This document shows, piece by piece, positions 15,612-23,306 of a stretch of 64,000 nt of DNA. The position numbers and the translations under genes are program-made. The stretch's first letter is position 1; every line of letters starts with the position of its first letter. The stretch lies in the NCBI RefSeq assembly GCF_000389965.1, contig NC_021191.1:559501-623500 (forward strand), read 5' to 3'. The notes beneath the pieces were generated by a model that saw only the letters and a program-made list of their open reading frames with translations, did not search any database and was not told the origin of the DNA. Origin of the DNA: Actinoplanes sp. N902-109. GTDB taxonomy: Bacteria; Actinomycetota; Actinomycetes; Mycobacteriales; Micromonosporaceae.

Positions 15612-16373
15612 TCACTTCTTGGTGTAGGCCTCGTATTCCTTCATGACGTCGTCGGTCGGGCCGTCGGCGCGGATCTTGCCGGACTCGAGCCAGATCGACC
15701 GCTCGCAGGTGTCCCGGATCGACTGCTCGCTGTGGCTGACCAGGAACACCGTGCCGGCCTGGGCGCGCAGGTCGCGGACCCGCTGCTCGCTGCGCTTGCG
15801 GAACTTGGCGTCACCGGTGGCCAGCGCCTCGTCGATGAGCAGCACGTCGTGCTTCTTGGCGGCCGAGATGGCGAAACGCAGCCGGGCCGCCATGCCGGAG
15901 GAGTACGTGCGCATCGGCAGCGAGCTGAAGTCGCCGCGCTCGTTGATGCCGGAGAAGTCGATGATCTCCTTGACCTGACCCTTGACCTCGGCCGGGGACA
16001 TGCCCATGGCGAGGCAGCCCAGCACCACGTTGCGCTCGCCGGGCAGGTCGTTCATCAGCGCCGCGTTGACGCCCAGCAGCGACGGCTGACCGGCGGCGTA
16101 GATCGCGCCCTTCTCCACCGGCAGCAGCCCGGCGACGGCGCGCAGCAGGGTGGACTTGCCCGAGCCGTTGGTGCCGACCAGGCCGATCGCCTCGCCCTTG
16201 TAGGCGACGAAGCTGACGCCCTTGACCGCGTGCACCTCGCGCAGGATGGTCGGCTTGGCCCCGGTGACGATCCGCTTGAAGCCGGCCAGCGGGCTGCTCG
16301 CGCCGCCGGACTGCTGGACCCGGTAGACGATGTGGGCGTCGTCCACGATGACGGTGGGTTCACGATCAGCCAC
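15612..16373 (-). CDS. ABC polysaccharide/teichoic-acid exporter, ATP-binding subunit (TagH/Wzt-like)
   Basis: A 253-residue ATPase of the polymer-export class. It has Walker A VGTNGSGKST, the divergent signature YSSGMAARLRFAISAA, Walker B DVLLIDEALATGD and the H-loop FLVSHSEQSI, all typical of TagH/Wzt proteins. There is no C-terminal carbohydrate-binding domain, so it resembles the short type that exports polymer or lipid-linked teichoic acid without an end-cap check. It begins with a GTG inside the last codons of the permease gene (8-nt overlap), so the subunits are translationally coupled. It probably exports the polymer made by genes such as the GT2/TagF fusion at 1824 (inference). Confidence 0.9.
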   Translation of the reverse strand: MADREPTVIVDDAHIVYRVQQSGGASSPLAGFKRIVTGAKPTILREVHAVKGVSFVAYKGEAIGLVGTNGSGKSTLLRAVAGLLPVEKGAIYAAGQPSLLGVNAALMNDLPGERNVVLGCLAMGMSPAEVKGQVKEIIDFSGINERGDFSSLPMRTYSSGMAARLRFAISAAKKHDVLLIDEALATGDAKFRKRSEQRVRDLRAQAGTVFLVSHSEQSIRDTCERSIWLESGKIRADGPTDDVMKEYEAYTKK

Positions 16374-17265
16374 GGCCGTAGCCCTTCTCTCCGCGCCAGA
16401 AGTAGACGTACCCGCCGAAGCCGACGATCAGCGTCCAGATGGCGGCCTCGGTCCAGAGGATCCACGGCGTCGCCACCAGATCGACGTTCTCCAGCAGGGC
16501 GTGCCGCATCAGGTCGATGAAGACCAGCAGCGGGTTTGCCTCGATGATGTGCAGCAGCACCGGGTGGTGCACGGCCGACTTGAACTTGCTGACCGGGTAG
16601 AGCACCGCGGAGCCGTACATCCAGAACCGCATGATGAACGGCACCAGCTGCTTGAAGTCGGCGACCTTGGAACCCAGGCGGGCCGCCGCCATGGCGAGGC
16701 CGGCGTTGAACACCGACTGCAGCAGGAAGATCGGGATGACCAGCAGCCACTGGAGGGTCAGTGGCTCGCCGAAGCCCAGCGCGATGGCCATCAGCACGAC
16801 GATGGAGGCCATCATGTTGCGGACCTCGACCAGCGTGATGGCCAGCGGCAGGGCGGCGCGCGGGAAGTGCAGCGCCCGGATCAGCCCGAGGTTGCCGCTG
16901 ATCGCCTGGATGCCGGCCTGCACCACGGACTGGGTGAAGCCGAAGATGAACACACCGGTGCACAGGTACGCGACGAAATTCTCCACGCCTCGCGAGGTGT
17001 CGAGGATCTTGCCGAAGATCACGTAGTAGACCGCCGCGTTGATCAGCGGGGTCAGCACCTGCCAGACCATGCCGAGCCGGGTCTTGCCCAGCGAGGAGGT
17101 CACCTTGGCGTTGGCGTAGTACGCGATGAAGTGCCGGTAGGACCACAGTTTGCCGGTGTATTCGGGCAGCGTGGGCAGCCGGCCGGCCACGCCCAGCCCG
17201 TGCCGCCGGGCCAGCTCGTGCAGGGGGATGCCGGTTCCGGAATCGGCGACCGCCGTCTGTGACAT
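16366..17265 (-). CDS. ABC polysaccharide/teichoic-acid exporter, permease subunit (TagG/Wzm-like)
   Basis: A 299-residue ABC-2 type membrane protein with about six hydrophobic segments. The sequence TRLGMVWQVLTPLINAAVYY and the later FPRAALPLAITLVEVRNMM segment are characteristic of Wzm/TagG permeases. The start at ATG 17265 (MSQTAVADSG) is favoured because the upstream extension to 17460 is Arg-rich and would cross the divergent tetR promoter. It forms an operon with the ATPase gene and faces the tetR gene across a 173-bp region carrying two palindromes, so it may be under TetR control. Confidence 0.9.
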   Translation of the reverse strand: MSQTAVADSGTGIPLHELARRHGLGVAGRLPTLPEYTGKLWSYRHFIAYYANAKVTSSLGKTRLGMVWQVLTPLINAAVYYVIFGKILDTSRGVENFVAYLCTGVFIFGFTQSVVQAGIQAISGNLGLIRALHFPRAALPLAITLVEVRNMMASIVVLMAIALGFGEPLTLQWLLVIPIFLLQSVFNAGLAMAAARLGSKVADFKQLVPFIMRFWMYGSAVLYPVSKFKSAVHHPVLLHIIEANPLLVFIDLMRHALLENVDLVATPWILWTEAAIWTLIVGFGGYVYFWRGEKGYGRG

Positions 17266-17328
17266 GGGGTGGCGCTCCGATCTGGTCGGTCCGTCGGGGG
17301 TCGGGGACCTCGGTGTCTTGCGCGGGAA

Positions 17329-17344
17329 CACACTAAACAGTGTG
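17329..17344. promoter_or_regulatory. Palindrome in exporter/tetR intergenic region
   Basis: CACACT-AAAC-AGTGTG, a perfect 6-bp inverted repeat with a 4-nt centre, lies about 64 bp before the exporter start. On the minus strand it contains TTTAGT, a possible -10 of the exporter promoter, so a bound repressor would block that promoter. Confidence 0.4.
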
Positions 17345-17400
17345 CCGCGATGAGACGCCAGCGTATCGACGTCGGGGGAAAATTTATCGGACTTGACGTC

Positions 17401-17431
17401 GAAACGCAACCGTTGCGTCGTCGCGTATAGT
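17401..17431. promoter_or_regulatory. tetR promoter with operator-like palindrome
   Basis: ACGCAAC-C-GTTGCGT (17404-17418) is a 7-bp inverted repeat just upstream of a TATAGT box (17426-17431). The GTG start of tetR is 7 nt after that box, so transcription probably begins at the start codon (leaderless). The 20-mer 17401-17420 recurs with 3 mismatches at 5447-5466. The pattern suggests autorepression. Confidence 0.55.
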
Positions 17432-17438
17432 AAACGGC

Positions 17439-18047
17439 GTGGCAGCCACAAAACGTGCACCGGCCGGTGCGGCCGTGCTCCGCGGTGACATCACCGCGGC
17501 GATCCGCAACGCCGTGATGAACGAGCTGGCCGAGGTCGGCTACGGCAGGCTCTCGATCGAAGCGGTGGCGCGCCGCGCCGGCGTCGGTAAGACAGCTGTC
17601 TATCGGCGGTGGAGCAACAAGCTCGAGATGGTCCTCGAGATTGTCTCCGGCGTGGCGGAGCGTAGCGTGCCGATGCCCGACACCGGTAGCTTCGCGTCGG
17701 ATCTGCAACTGACGATGTTCATCGTCAGCAAGGCCCTGCAGCACCGCATCGCCTCTCAGATCATCCCCGATCTGATGGCCGAGGCGGCCCGCAACCCGAA
17801 GATCGCCGAGACCCTCAACCGGGCGCTGCGCACCCATCAGACCGCGCTCAGCGAGAAGATCGTCGGCCAGGCCGTTGCCCGCGGCGAGCTGCCCAAGGGT
17901 ACGGACCCCGAGCTCGCCGTCGACATGATGCTCGGCCCGCTCTACTGGCGCCTGGCGGTCCTGCGCACCCCGATCGACGACGACTACCTGGAGAAGGTGG
18001 CGGCCACGGTCACTGCGGCACTCCGAGGAACTCCGCCGGCTCCCTGA
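17439..18047 (+). CDS. TetR-family transcriptional regulator
   Basis: A 202-residue regulator. The N-terminal helix-turn-helix is clear (LSIEAVARRAGVGKTAVYRRW, residues about 38-58) and the C-terminal half is a helical ligand-binding/dimerisation domain of the TetR_C class. The GTG start lies 7 nt downstream of a TATAGT box and lacks a Shine-Dalgarno, suggesting a leaderless mRNA. The gene is divergent from the polymer-exporter operon and preceded by a palindrome, so it probably controls itself and perhaps the exporter and the membrane-protein gene at 5538. Its 3' end overlaps the convergent GGDEF-EAL gene by 38 bp. Confidence 0.9.
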   Translation: MAATKRAPAGAAVLRGDITAAIRNAVMNELAEVGYGRLSIEAVARRAGVGKTAVYRRWSNKLEMVLEIVSGVAERSVPMPDTGSFASDLQLTMFIVSKALQHRIASQIIPDLMAEAARNPKIAETLNRALRTHQTALSEKIVGQAVARGELPKGTDPELAVDMMLGPLYWRLAVLRTPIDDDYLEKVAATVTAALRGTPPAP

Positions 18048-20691
18048 TCGCCACCGCGATGAGCTCCGCGGCCATCGGCCGGGCGAAATGGAAGCCCTGG
18101 GCCCGGACATAGCCGAGGTCACCCAGCTTGGTCGCCTGCTCCGGGGTCTCCACCCCCTCGGCGACCGCCTCGACGCCCATCGCCCGGGCGATCTGCAGCA
18201 CCGCACCGGCGACCGCGTCCGGTCCGGGCACCGGGGCGAACGAGCGGTCCAGCTTGATCTGGTCCACCGGGCAGTGCGCCAGCAGGCTGAGCGTGGACGC
18301 GCCGGTGCCGAAGTCGTCCAGCGCCAGCCGGACCCCCATCGCCCGCAGCACCCGCAGCGTGTCGTGCGTGCCCTCGCCGCTGATCGCGGTCGACTCGGTG
18401 ATCTCGATGGTCAGCCGGTGGGCGGGCAGGCCGGCGGTACGCAGCGCGTCGGCCACCTCGTCGGCGAAGCCGGGCGCCTGCAGCTGCCGTGCCGAGACGT
18501 TCACGGCCATGGTGCCGGGGGCCTGCGCGCCGAGCTCGGCGATCCACTCGGCGGCCTGCCGGCAGGCCTCGCCCAGCACCCACCGGCCGAGCGGCATGAT
18601 CATGCCGGTCAGCTCGGCGCCGGGGATGAACTCGGCCGGGCCGAGCAGGCCGCGCTTCGGGTGCATCCAGCGCACCAGCGCCTCCACCCCGGTCATCGTC
18701 CCGTCGGGCAGGCTGACGACCGGCTGGTAGTGCAGCAGGAATTCCTGCCGTTCCAGCGCGGCGGTCAGGGCCGCGGTGATCCGGTGCCGCTCGACCCCGC
18801 GGGCCTCGGAGCCGGGCCGGTAGCGCTGGAAGCCGCCTACGCCGCGCTCCTTCGCCTCGTACATGGCGATGTCGGCCTGGCGCAGCAGGTTGCCCGGGTC
18901 GTCGCCGCCGCGCCCGTCGACCACGCCGAAGCTGGCCCGCGCGCTGAGCAGGTGCCCGCCGATGTCGGCCGGCACGGCCAGGGCGTCGGCGATCCGGTCG
19001 AGCACCCGGTCGACGTCACCGCCGCGCAGACCCTCGAAGATGATCGCGAACTCGTCGCCGCCCAGCCGGGCCACCGTGTCGGTGGGGCGCACCGATTCCT
19101 GCATCCGCTCGGCCACGGTCACCAGCAGGTCGTCGCCGACCGCGTGCCCCAGCGTGTCGTTGACGATCTTGAAGTCGTCGAGGTCCACCAGCACGATGCT
19201 GATCGACTGCTCGGGGCCGGCCCGGCGCACCGCGGCCTCCACCCGCTCGCTGAACAGCGCCCGGTTGGCCAGCCCGGTCAGCACGTCGTGGCTGGCCTCG
19301 TAGCTGAGCCGCTGGTGCGCCTCGACCGTCTCGGTGACGTCGCGCGAGTTGCTCACGATGCCCCGCACGGAGGGCTCGTCGAGCATGTTGGCGCTGGTGA
19401 TCTCCATCATCCGGTACGAGCCGTCCTGGTGGGCGATGCGCACCTGGTACGTAGCGGTGGTGCCGGGGCCGGCGGTGACCCGCTGCACGTTCTCCCGCAT
19501 GATCGCCTCGTCCTCCGGGTGCACCCGGAGCATGATGTTGCTGCCGACCATCGACTCGGGCGAGTGGCCGAGGACCCGCTCCACCGCGGGACTGATGTAG
19601 TCGATCACGCCGTCCCGGGTGATCGTCACGACGTCGCTGGAGTTCTGGACGAGCGACCGGAAGCGCTGTTCCTTGCGGCGCAGCGTGAGCATGTTCGCGT
19701 CGAGCTGCTCGACCAGCTGCTCGTTCTCGCGCATGGACGCGATCTGCCGGGAGATCACCAGGCTGGTCAGCACCACGGCCGTCACGGCAACCGGCAGCAC
19801 GCCCTGGTCGTTGCGGACCAGGATGACGATCAGCAGCGCGTTGGTCGCGCCGGTCATCCCGTACGCCAGCGGGCTCCATCGGCGGCTGCGCTCGCGCTCC
19901 GGCGTCGCGGCCGCACCGGCCACCGCCTGACGCTGCGCGGCAAGGATGGCCAGGGCCGACCCGATCGGCATGATGAGCAGGCTGGGATCCAGGTACGGCT
20001 TGTCGACCAGCAGCGGCGCCAGGGCGGCACCGACCGGACCCACGACGAAGGCGGCCCGCAGTGCCCGCAACGAGCGCCCGTCGAGCGTCCCAGCCGCGGT
20101 CACCGCCATCTTGGCGATCGCCGTCAGCGCGAGCAGCCCGGACCCGGTCAGCATGAGCCCGGCGGCGACCGAGGCGTGCGCCGCGTTCTCGAACAGCAGC
20201 TGGGCGGCGAAATGCCAGAAGAAGATGCCCGCACCGACGACCAGGATCGCCACGTCGATGACCGCCGCGATCAACCGGCCGCGGGTCGGCATCCCCCACG
20301 GCAGCCGCAGCATCGGCACCACCACCAGCACCGTCGCCGCCGCGTGCAGCAGGCTGGTGAGCCCGCCCACGCGCATGGTCATGCTCAGGTCGGCGTTGAC
20401 GGCGTCAGCGATCTGGCTGACCAGTGACAGCGCCAGCACGCCGAACGCGCCGCCCAGCAGCCGCCAGAACCGGCGGGCCGGCGCCGGCACCCCGGCAACC
20501 CGGCCGACCCGCCAGGCCGCGACGGCCGCGAGAGCGGTGCTGACCGGGGCGACCAGCCAGCCCAGGAGCGTGGGACCGACCGGACCGGCGACGAAGGTGA
20601 CGACGAACCAGACGGTCGCGGCGGCCGCGGCGGACCCGGAGGTCAGCAGCAGCCGCCGATCCCACACGGTGGTGCGGGGCGCGTGGTCCAT
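18010..20691 (-). CDS. Membrane-bound PAS-GGDEF-EAL cyclic-di-GMP enzyme
   Basis: An 893-residue protein. Roughly the first 310 residues are a multi-pass membrane sensor of about eight to ten helices. A PAS domain follows (RSLVQNSSDVVTITRDGVID), then GGDEF, then EAL. The cyclase motif is intact (ARLGGDEFAIIFEG) and the inhibitory site RPTD lies five residues before it, so product inhibition is possible. The EAL part keeps EALVRW, DDFGTGASTLS and EGVETPEQ, so phosphodiesterase activity is also likely. The net direction cannot be predicted. ATG 20691, preceded by GAGGGAGG, is preferred to the upstream alternative at 20715. The 3' end overlaps convergent tetR. Confidence 0.92.
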   Translation of the reverse strand: MDHAPRTTVWDRRLLLTSGSAAAAATVWFVVTFVAGPVGPTLLGWLVAPVSTALAAVAAWRVGRVAGVPAPARRFWRLLGGAFGVLALSLVSQIADAVNADLSMTMRVGGLTSLLHAAATVLVVVPMLRLPWGMPTRGRLIAAVIDVAILVVGAGIFFWHFAAQLLFENAAHASVAAGLMLTGSGLLALTAIAKMAVTAAGTLDGRSLRALRAAFVVGPVGAALAPLLVDKPYLDPSLLIMPIGSALAILAAQRQAVAGAAATPERERSRRWSPLAYGMTGATNALLIVILVRNDQGVLPVAVTAVVLTSLVISRQIASMRENEQLVEQLDANMLTLRRKEQRFRSLVQNSSDVVTITRDGVIDYISPAVERVLGHSPESMVGSNIMLRVHPEDEAIMRENVQRVTAGPGTTATYQVRIAHQDGSYRMMEITSANMLDEPSVRGIVSNSRDVTETVEAHQRLSYEASHDVLTGLANRALFSERVEAAVRRAGPEQSISIVLVDLDDFKIVNDTLGHAVGDDLLVTVAERMQESVRPTDTVARLGGDEFAIIFEGLRGGDVDRVLDRIADALAVPADIGGHLLSARASFGVVDGRGGDDPGNLLRQADIAMYEAKERGVGGFQRYRPGSEARGVERHRITAALTAALERQEFLLHYQPVVSLPDGTMTGVEALVRWMHPKRGLLGPAEFIPGAELTGMIMPLGRWVLGEACRQAAEWIAELGAQAPGTMAVNVSARQLQAPGFADEVADALRTAGLPAHRLTIEITESTAISGEGTHDTLRVLRAMGVRLALDDFGTGASTLSLLAHCPVDQIKLDRSFAPVPGPDAVAGAVLQIARAMGVEAVAEGVETPEQATKLGDLGYVRAQGFHFARPMAAELIAVAIREPAEFLGVPQ

Positions 20692-20758
20692 GAGCCTCCC
20701 TCTCGTGCCGGTCACGCCAGCACGATCGGTCCTGCCCCGGACCGGATGAGCATTACCG

Positions 20759-22195
20759 CTACGGGGCCGCGTTCAGCAGGTCAACTGCACTGTGTTGGCA
20801 ACCGTGGTCGGTGCTGACGTACGGGCCGGCCCAGTGGCTGCCGTAGGCGTCGAAGCTGGTCCGGTCGTTGGCGTACGCGGAATCGGCCTGGCGCTTGAGG
20901 TAGCCGTCGTACGGCCGCCCGGCTGCGGCGTTGAGCACGCCCAGGCCGCGGACGAAGGCACCCTTGAACGAGACGCCGTCACCGCTGCACTGGTCGGGCT
21001 CGTTGGGCTCGCGCAGGATCCCGCCGGGGTTCAGATAGGTGCTGCCGGTCGCGGCGTCCCCGATGCGGCGGGCCACGGTCAGCGCGTTGGCGTCCCCGGT
21101 CAGCTTGTTGAGCTGCACGAGCGCGTTGATCAGCACCCCCTGGTTGTAGGTCCAGGTGACGTCGCCGTTGTTCTTGCAGGTGCTCGGGCTGATCCCGTCG
21201 TTGACCAGGTTGGAACCGTTGATCATGCCGCTGGCCTGGAACCACGACCAGCCGGCCTGGGCCCGGCCGCGGTACACCGTGTCACCCGCGATGCGCTGCG
21301 ACAGGGCCGCGTTGAGCTGGATGTAGAGGCTGTTCTCGATCGCGTTCTTCTGCGCGCGGTCGGTCTTCCAGTAGACCCCGCCGCCGCATTTGCTGTCCCA
21401 GTACGAGTACATGAAATCGGCGTCGGCCCGCGCGGTGCTCAGGTAGCGGCTGTCTCCCGTACGGTCGAAGGCCGCCACCCACGCCAGACCCCACCACCCG
21501 GTGTCGTCGAGATACTCGTTGCGGAACTGGCCCTGCGCGGCGTTGACCTGCTTGTCGTACGTGGTGGCGATCGCGTAGTCGTAGCTGTGCATGCCACTGA
21601 TGCGGCTGTTGTCGATGATGGCGGTGAGCGCGTTGGCCGAGGTCCACCAGCCGTTGGTGTCGAACAGCCCGGTGCCGCGGTCGTACCGCATCATCAGCGC
21701 GGTGGCCGCGGCCGTCCGCCGGGTCGCCGCGTTCCACGTGCTGCGCGCCCACGACGTGCAGACGAGCTCTGCGCGGTCGCCGGCCTTGCCGCAGGCGCGC
21801 AGCACCCCGACGCCCCGGTTGTTCCAGTCGTCGACGTTGAACATCGACGTGCGCCAGCCGGTGGCGCCGGCCGGGATCGTGGTGTCGCCGATGCGGCTGT
21901 CGCCGGCCCAGGTGCGCCCGCCGTCGAACGAACGGTCCAGCCACACCTCGTCACCGGCCTGGCCGCCGTCGACCGTGGCCCAGATCATCGCGTCGGTGTC
22001 GTCGACATGGATCTTAAACGTACGGCCGTAGAGGCTCGTGCTGACCGAAGCCCGGTCGCCGGGGGAGAGGGCCGGGTCCCGGCCGTCGCAGTAGCGGTTG
22101 CAAACGGTGGCCGCGAGGGCCGCATCCGCCGTCTGGAGTTGCACGACGACGGTGGCGGCGACGGTGAGCGCGGCGATCCACTTCAGCGGGCGCAT
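20759..22195 (-). CDS. Secreted glycoside hydrolase family 76-like (alpha-1,6-mannanase type)
   Basis: A 478-residue exported protein. A signal peptide (about 1-28) is followed by an N-terminal ~110-residue region (VWLDRSFDGGRTW, WRTSMFNVDDW) and an (alpha/alpha)6 barrel. The catalytic Asp pair of GH76 is visible in NEYLDDTGWWGLAW, with GGVYWKTDRAQKNAIENSL and TWTYNQGVLINALVQL as further family landmarks. GH76 enzymes cut alpha-1,6-mannan; the target here could be fungal mannan or the organism's own mannose-containing envelope polymers. ATG 22195 directly follows a good promoter (-35 TTGACT, 17 bp, -10 TTTATT) by 7 nt, so the transcript is probably leaderless. Confidence 0.85.
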   Translation of the reverse strand: MRPLKWIAALTVAATVVVQLQTADAALAATVCNRYCDGRDPALSPGDRASVSTSLYGRTFKIHVDDTDAMIWATVDGGQAGDEVWLDRSFDGGRTWAGDSRIGDTTIPAGATGWRTSMFNVDDWNNRGVGVLRACGKAGDRAELVCTSWARSTWNAATRRTAAATALMMRYDRGTGLFDTNGWWTSANALTAIIDNSRISGMHSYDYAIATTYDKQVNAAQGQFRNEYLDDTGWWGLAWVAAFDRTGDSRYLSTARADADFMYSYWDSKCGGGVYWKTDRAQKNAIENSLYIQLNAALSQRIAGDTVYRGRAQAGWSWFQASGMINGSNLVNDGISPSTCKNNGDVTWTYNQGVLINALVQLNKLTGDANALTVARRIGDAATGSTYLNPGGILREPNEPDQCSGDGVSFKGAFVRGLGVLNAAAGRPYDGYLKRQADSAYANDRTSFDAYGSHWAGPYVSTDHGCQHSAVDLLNAAP

Positions 22196-22202
22196 GACTG
22201 TT

Positions 22203-22231
22203 AATAAAGTACATAGATTGTTCACAGTCAA
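22203..22231 (-). promoter_or_regulatory. Sigma-70-type promoter, leaderless, of the GH76 gene
   Basis: On the minus strand TTGACT (22231-22226), 17 bp, TTTATT (22208-22203). The ATG at 22195 begins 7 nt after the -10 box. The local AT-richness stands out against the surrounding DNA. Confidence 0.7.
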
Positions 22232-22304
22232 TGATCTGTTCCCTCAAGTCCAGCTCAAGCGGGTCGAAAGGGAAGGCTCCACCGCACCGCCTCCCGGGAG
22301 CATC

Positions 22305-22646
22305 ATGCGAACCCCCATCGACACCACCATCTTCGGCACCGCGTCGCTGCTGACCCTCGCCTTCGGCGGCGCGCCGGACACCGTGCCCCAGCCCGTGCCC
22401 CGCCCCGAGGGCCCGCCGGACGGCTTCGTCGGCTTCTGGCAGAACACCGACGGCTCGGTACGGCTGTGCCTCGCCGAGGACTGGTCGTACGAAGGCCGCG
22501 TCAAGGGCCGGCGCCGGGCGGCCAAGGGCACTTACCACCCGAGCGCGGACGGGCTGGTGCTGCGGGACGAGACGGGGTTGCGGACGCCGGTGGTCGTTGC
22601 CGAGCACGGCCTGGAGATGGCCGGTCACCAGCTGTTCCGCAGCTAA
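22305..22646 (+). CDS. Small exported protein, possible Atu4866-like domain
   Basis: A 113-residue protein. The N-terminus has a short hydrophobic stretch (FGTASLLTLAFG) that may be a signal peptide, then a Pro-rich linker. The C-terminal ~75 residues (GFWQNTDGSVRLCLAEDWSY, then a segment GTYHPSADGLVLRDETG) recall the small Atu4866 beta-barrel family by pattern; function unknown and the match is from memory. ATG 22305 has GGGAG four bases upstream; a longer frame from 22098 would run over the divergent GH76 promoter. It lies 31 bp upstream of the lipoprotein gene, perhaps in one operon. Confidence 0.6.
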   Translation: MRTPIDTTIFGTASLLTLAFGGAPDTVPQPVPRPEGPPDGFVGFWQNTDGSVRLCLAEDWSYEGRVKGRRRAAKGTYHPSADGLVLRDETGLRTPVVVAEHGLEMAGHQLFRS

Positions 22647-22677
22647 GCTCCGGCCGGGACGGGCCGAAGGGGCAGGC

Positions 22678-23253
22678 ATGCGGCTCGTCAAGCTCCTGCT
22701 TCCGCTGCTGGCCCTCCCGCTCGCGGTGGGCGGCTGCAGCGTGCTCGGCCTGAGCTCGACGAGCGGCACGCCCGGCGGCTCGGCCGGCGCGACGCCCAAC
22801 TCCGGACCCAACTGGATCGTGTATGCCACGGGCAGCGCAACGCCGTCACCCCAGGTGCGCCGTTCCGGGTCGGCATCAGCATCACCGGCGTTGCCCCCGG
22901 TGTCGTTCCTGCCCTACGACCCGGCGTGCTCGGTCGGCTACCTGGTCGACCCGGTGTTCATCCCGGTGCGGGTCACGCCCGGCAAAGGCAGCCTGACGGT
23001 GACCTGGCCGCGGCAGTACGACTCGGACTACCGGGTCACGGCGGTCAAGCAGCCGCTGGTCTCGGGCAGCCAGCCGCCGTACACCTGGCAGAACGTGCCC
23101 GCACCCGCCGGTTGCATGGTGACCGCGACCATCACCGGGCTGGCCTCGGGCGTGCCCTACATCGTCTGGCTGGACGCCCCGCACACCGGCTACGAGCGGG
23201 ACGGCACCCGGCATCCCTACAGCGGTCGCTCGGGCGTCGTCTATCCACTCTGA
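22678..23253 (+). CDS. Lipoprotein with fibronectin-III-like domain
   Basis: A 191-residue lipoprotein. The signal sequence ends in the lipobox LAVGGC (Cys at residue 20), so it should be lipid-anchored on the outer face of the membrane. A low-complexity Gly/Ser/Thr/Pro linker precedes a C-terminal beta domain: VTPGKGSLTVTWPRQYDSDY and ATITGLASGVPYIVWLDAP look like an Fn3-type sandwich, with two Cys (CSVGY, GCMVT) that could form a disulphide. Function unknown; an adhesive or binding role is plausible. ATG 22678 is preceded by GAAGGGGCAGG. Confidence 0.75.
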   Translation: MRLVKLLLPLLALPLAVGGCSVLGLSSTSGTPGGSAGATPNSGPNWIVYATGSATPSPQVRRSGSASASPALPPVSFLPYDPACSVGYLVDPVFIPVRVTPGKGSLTVTWPRQYDSDYRVTAVKQPLVSGSQPPYTWQNVPAPAGCMVTATITGLASGVPYIVWLDAPHTGYERDGTRHPYSGRSGVVYPL

Positions 23254-23306
23254 GCAGCCGCGTGGGCCGGTTGACCCCGGGTGACCCGCCGGCTGCTGCT
23301 TGCCGG

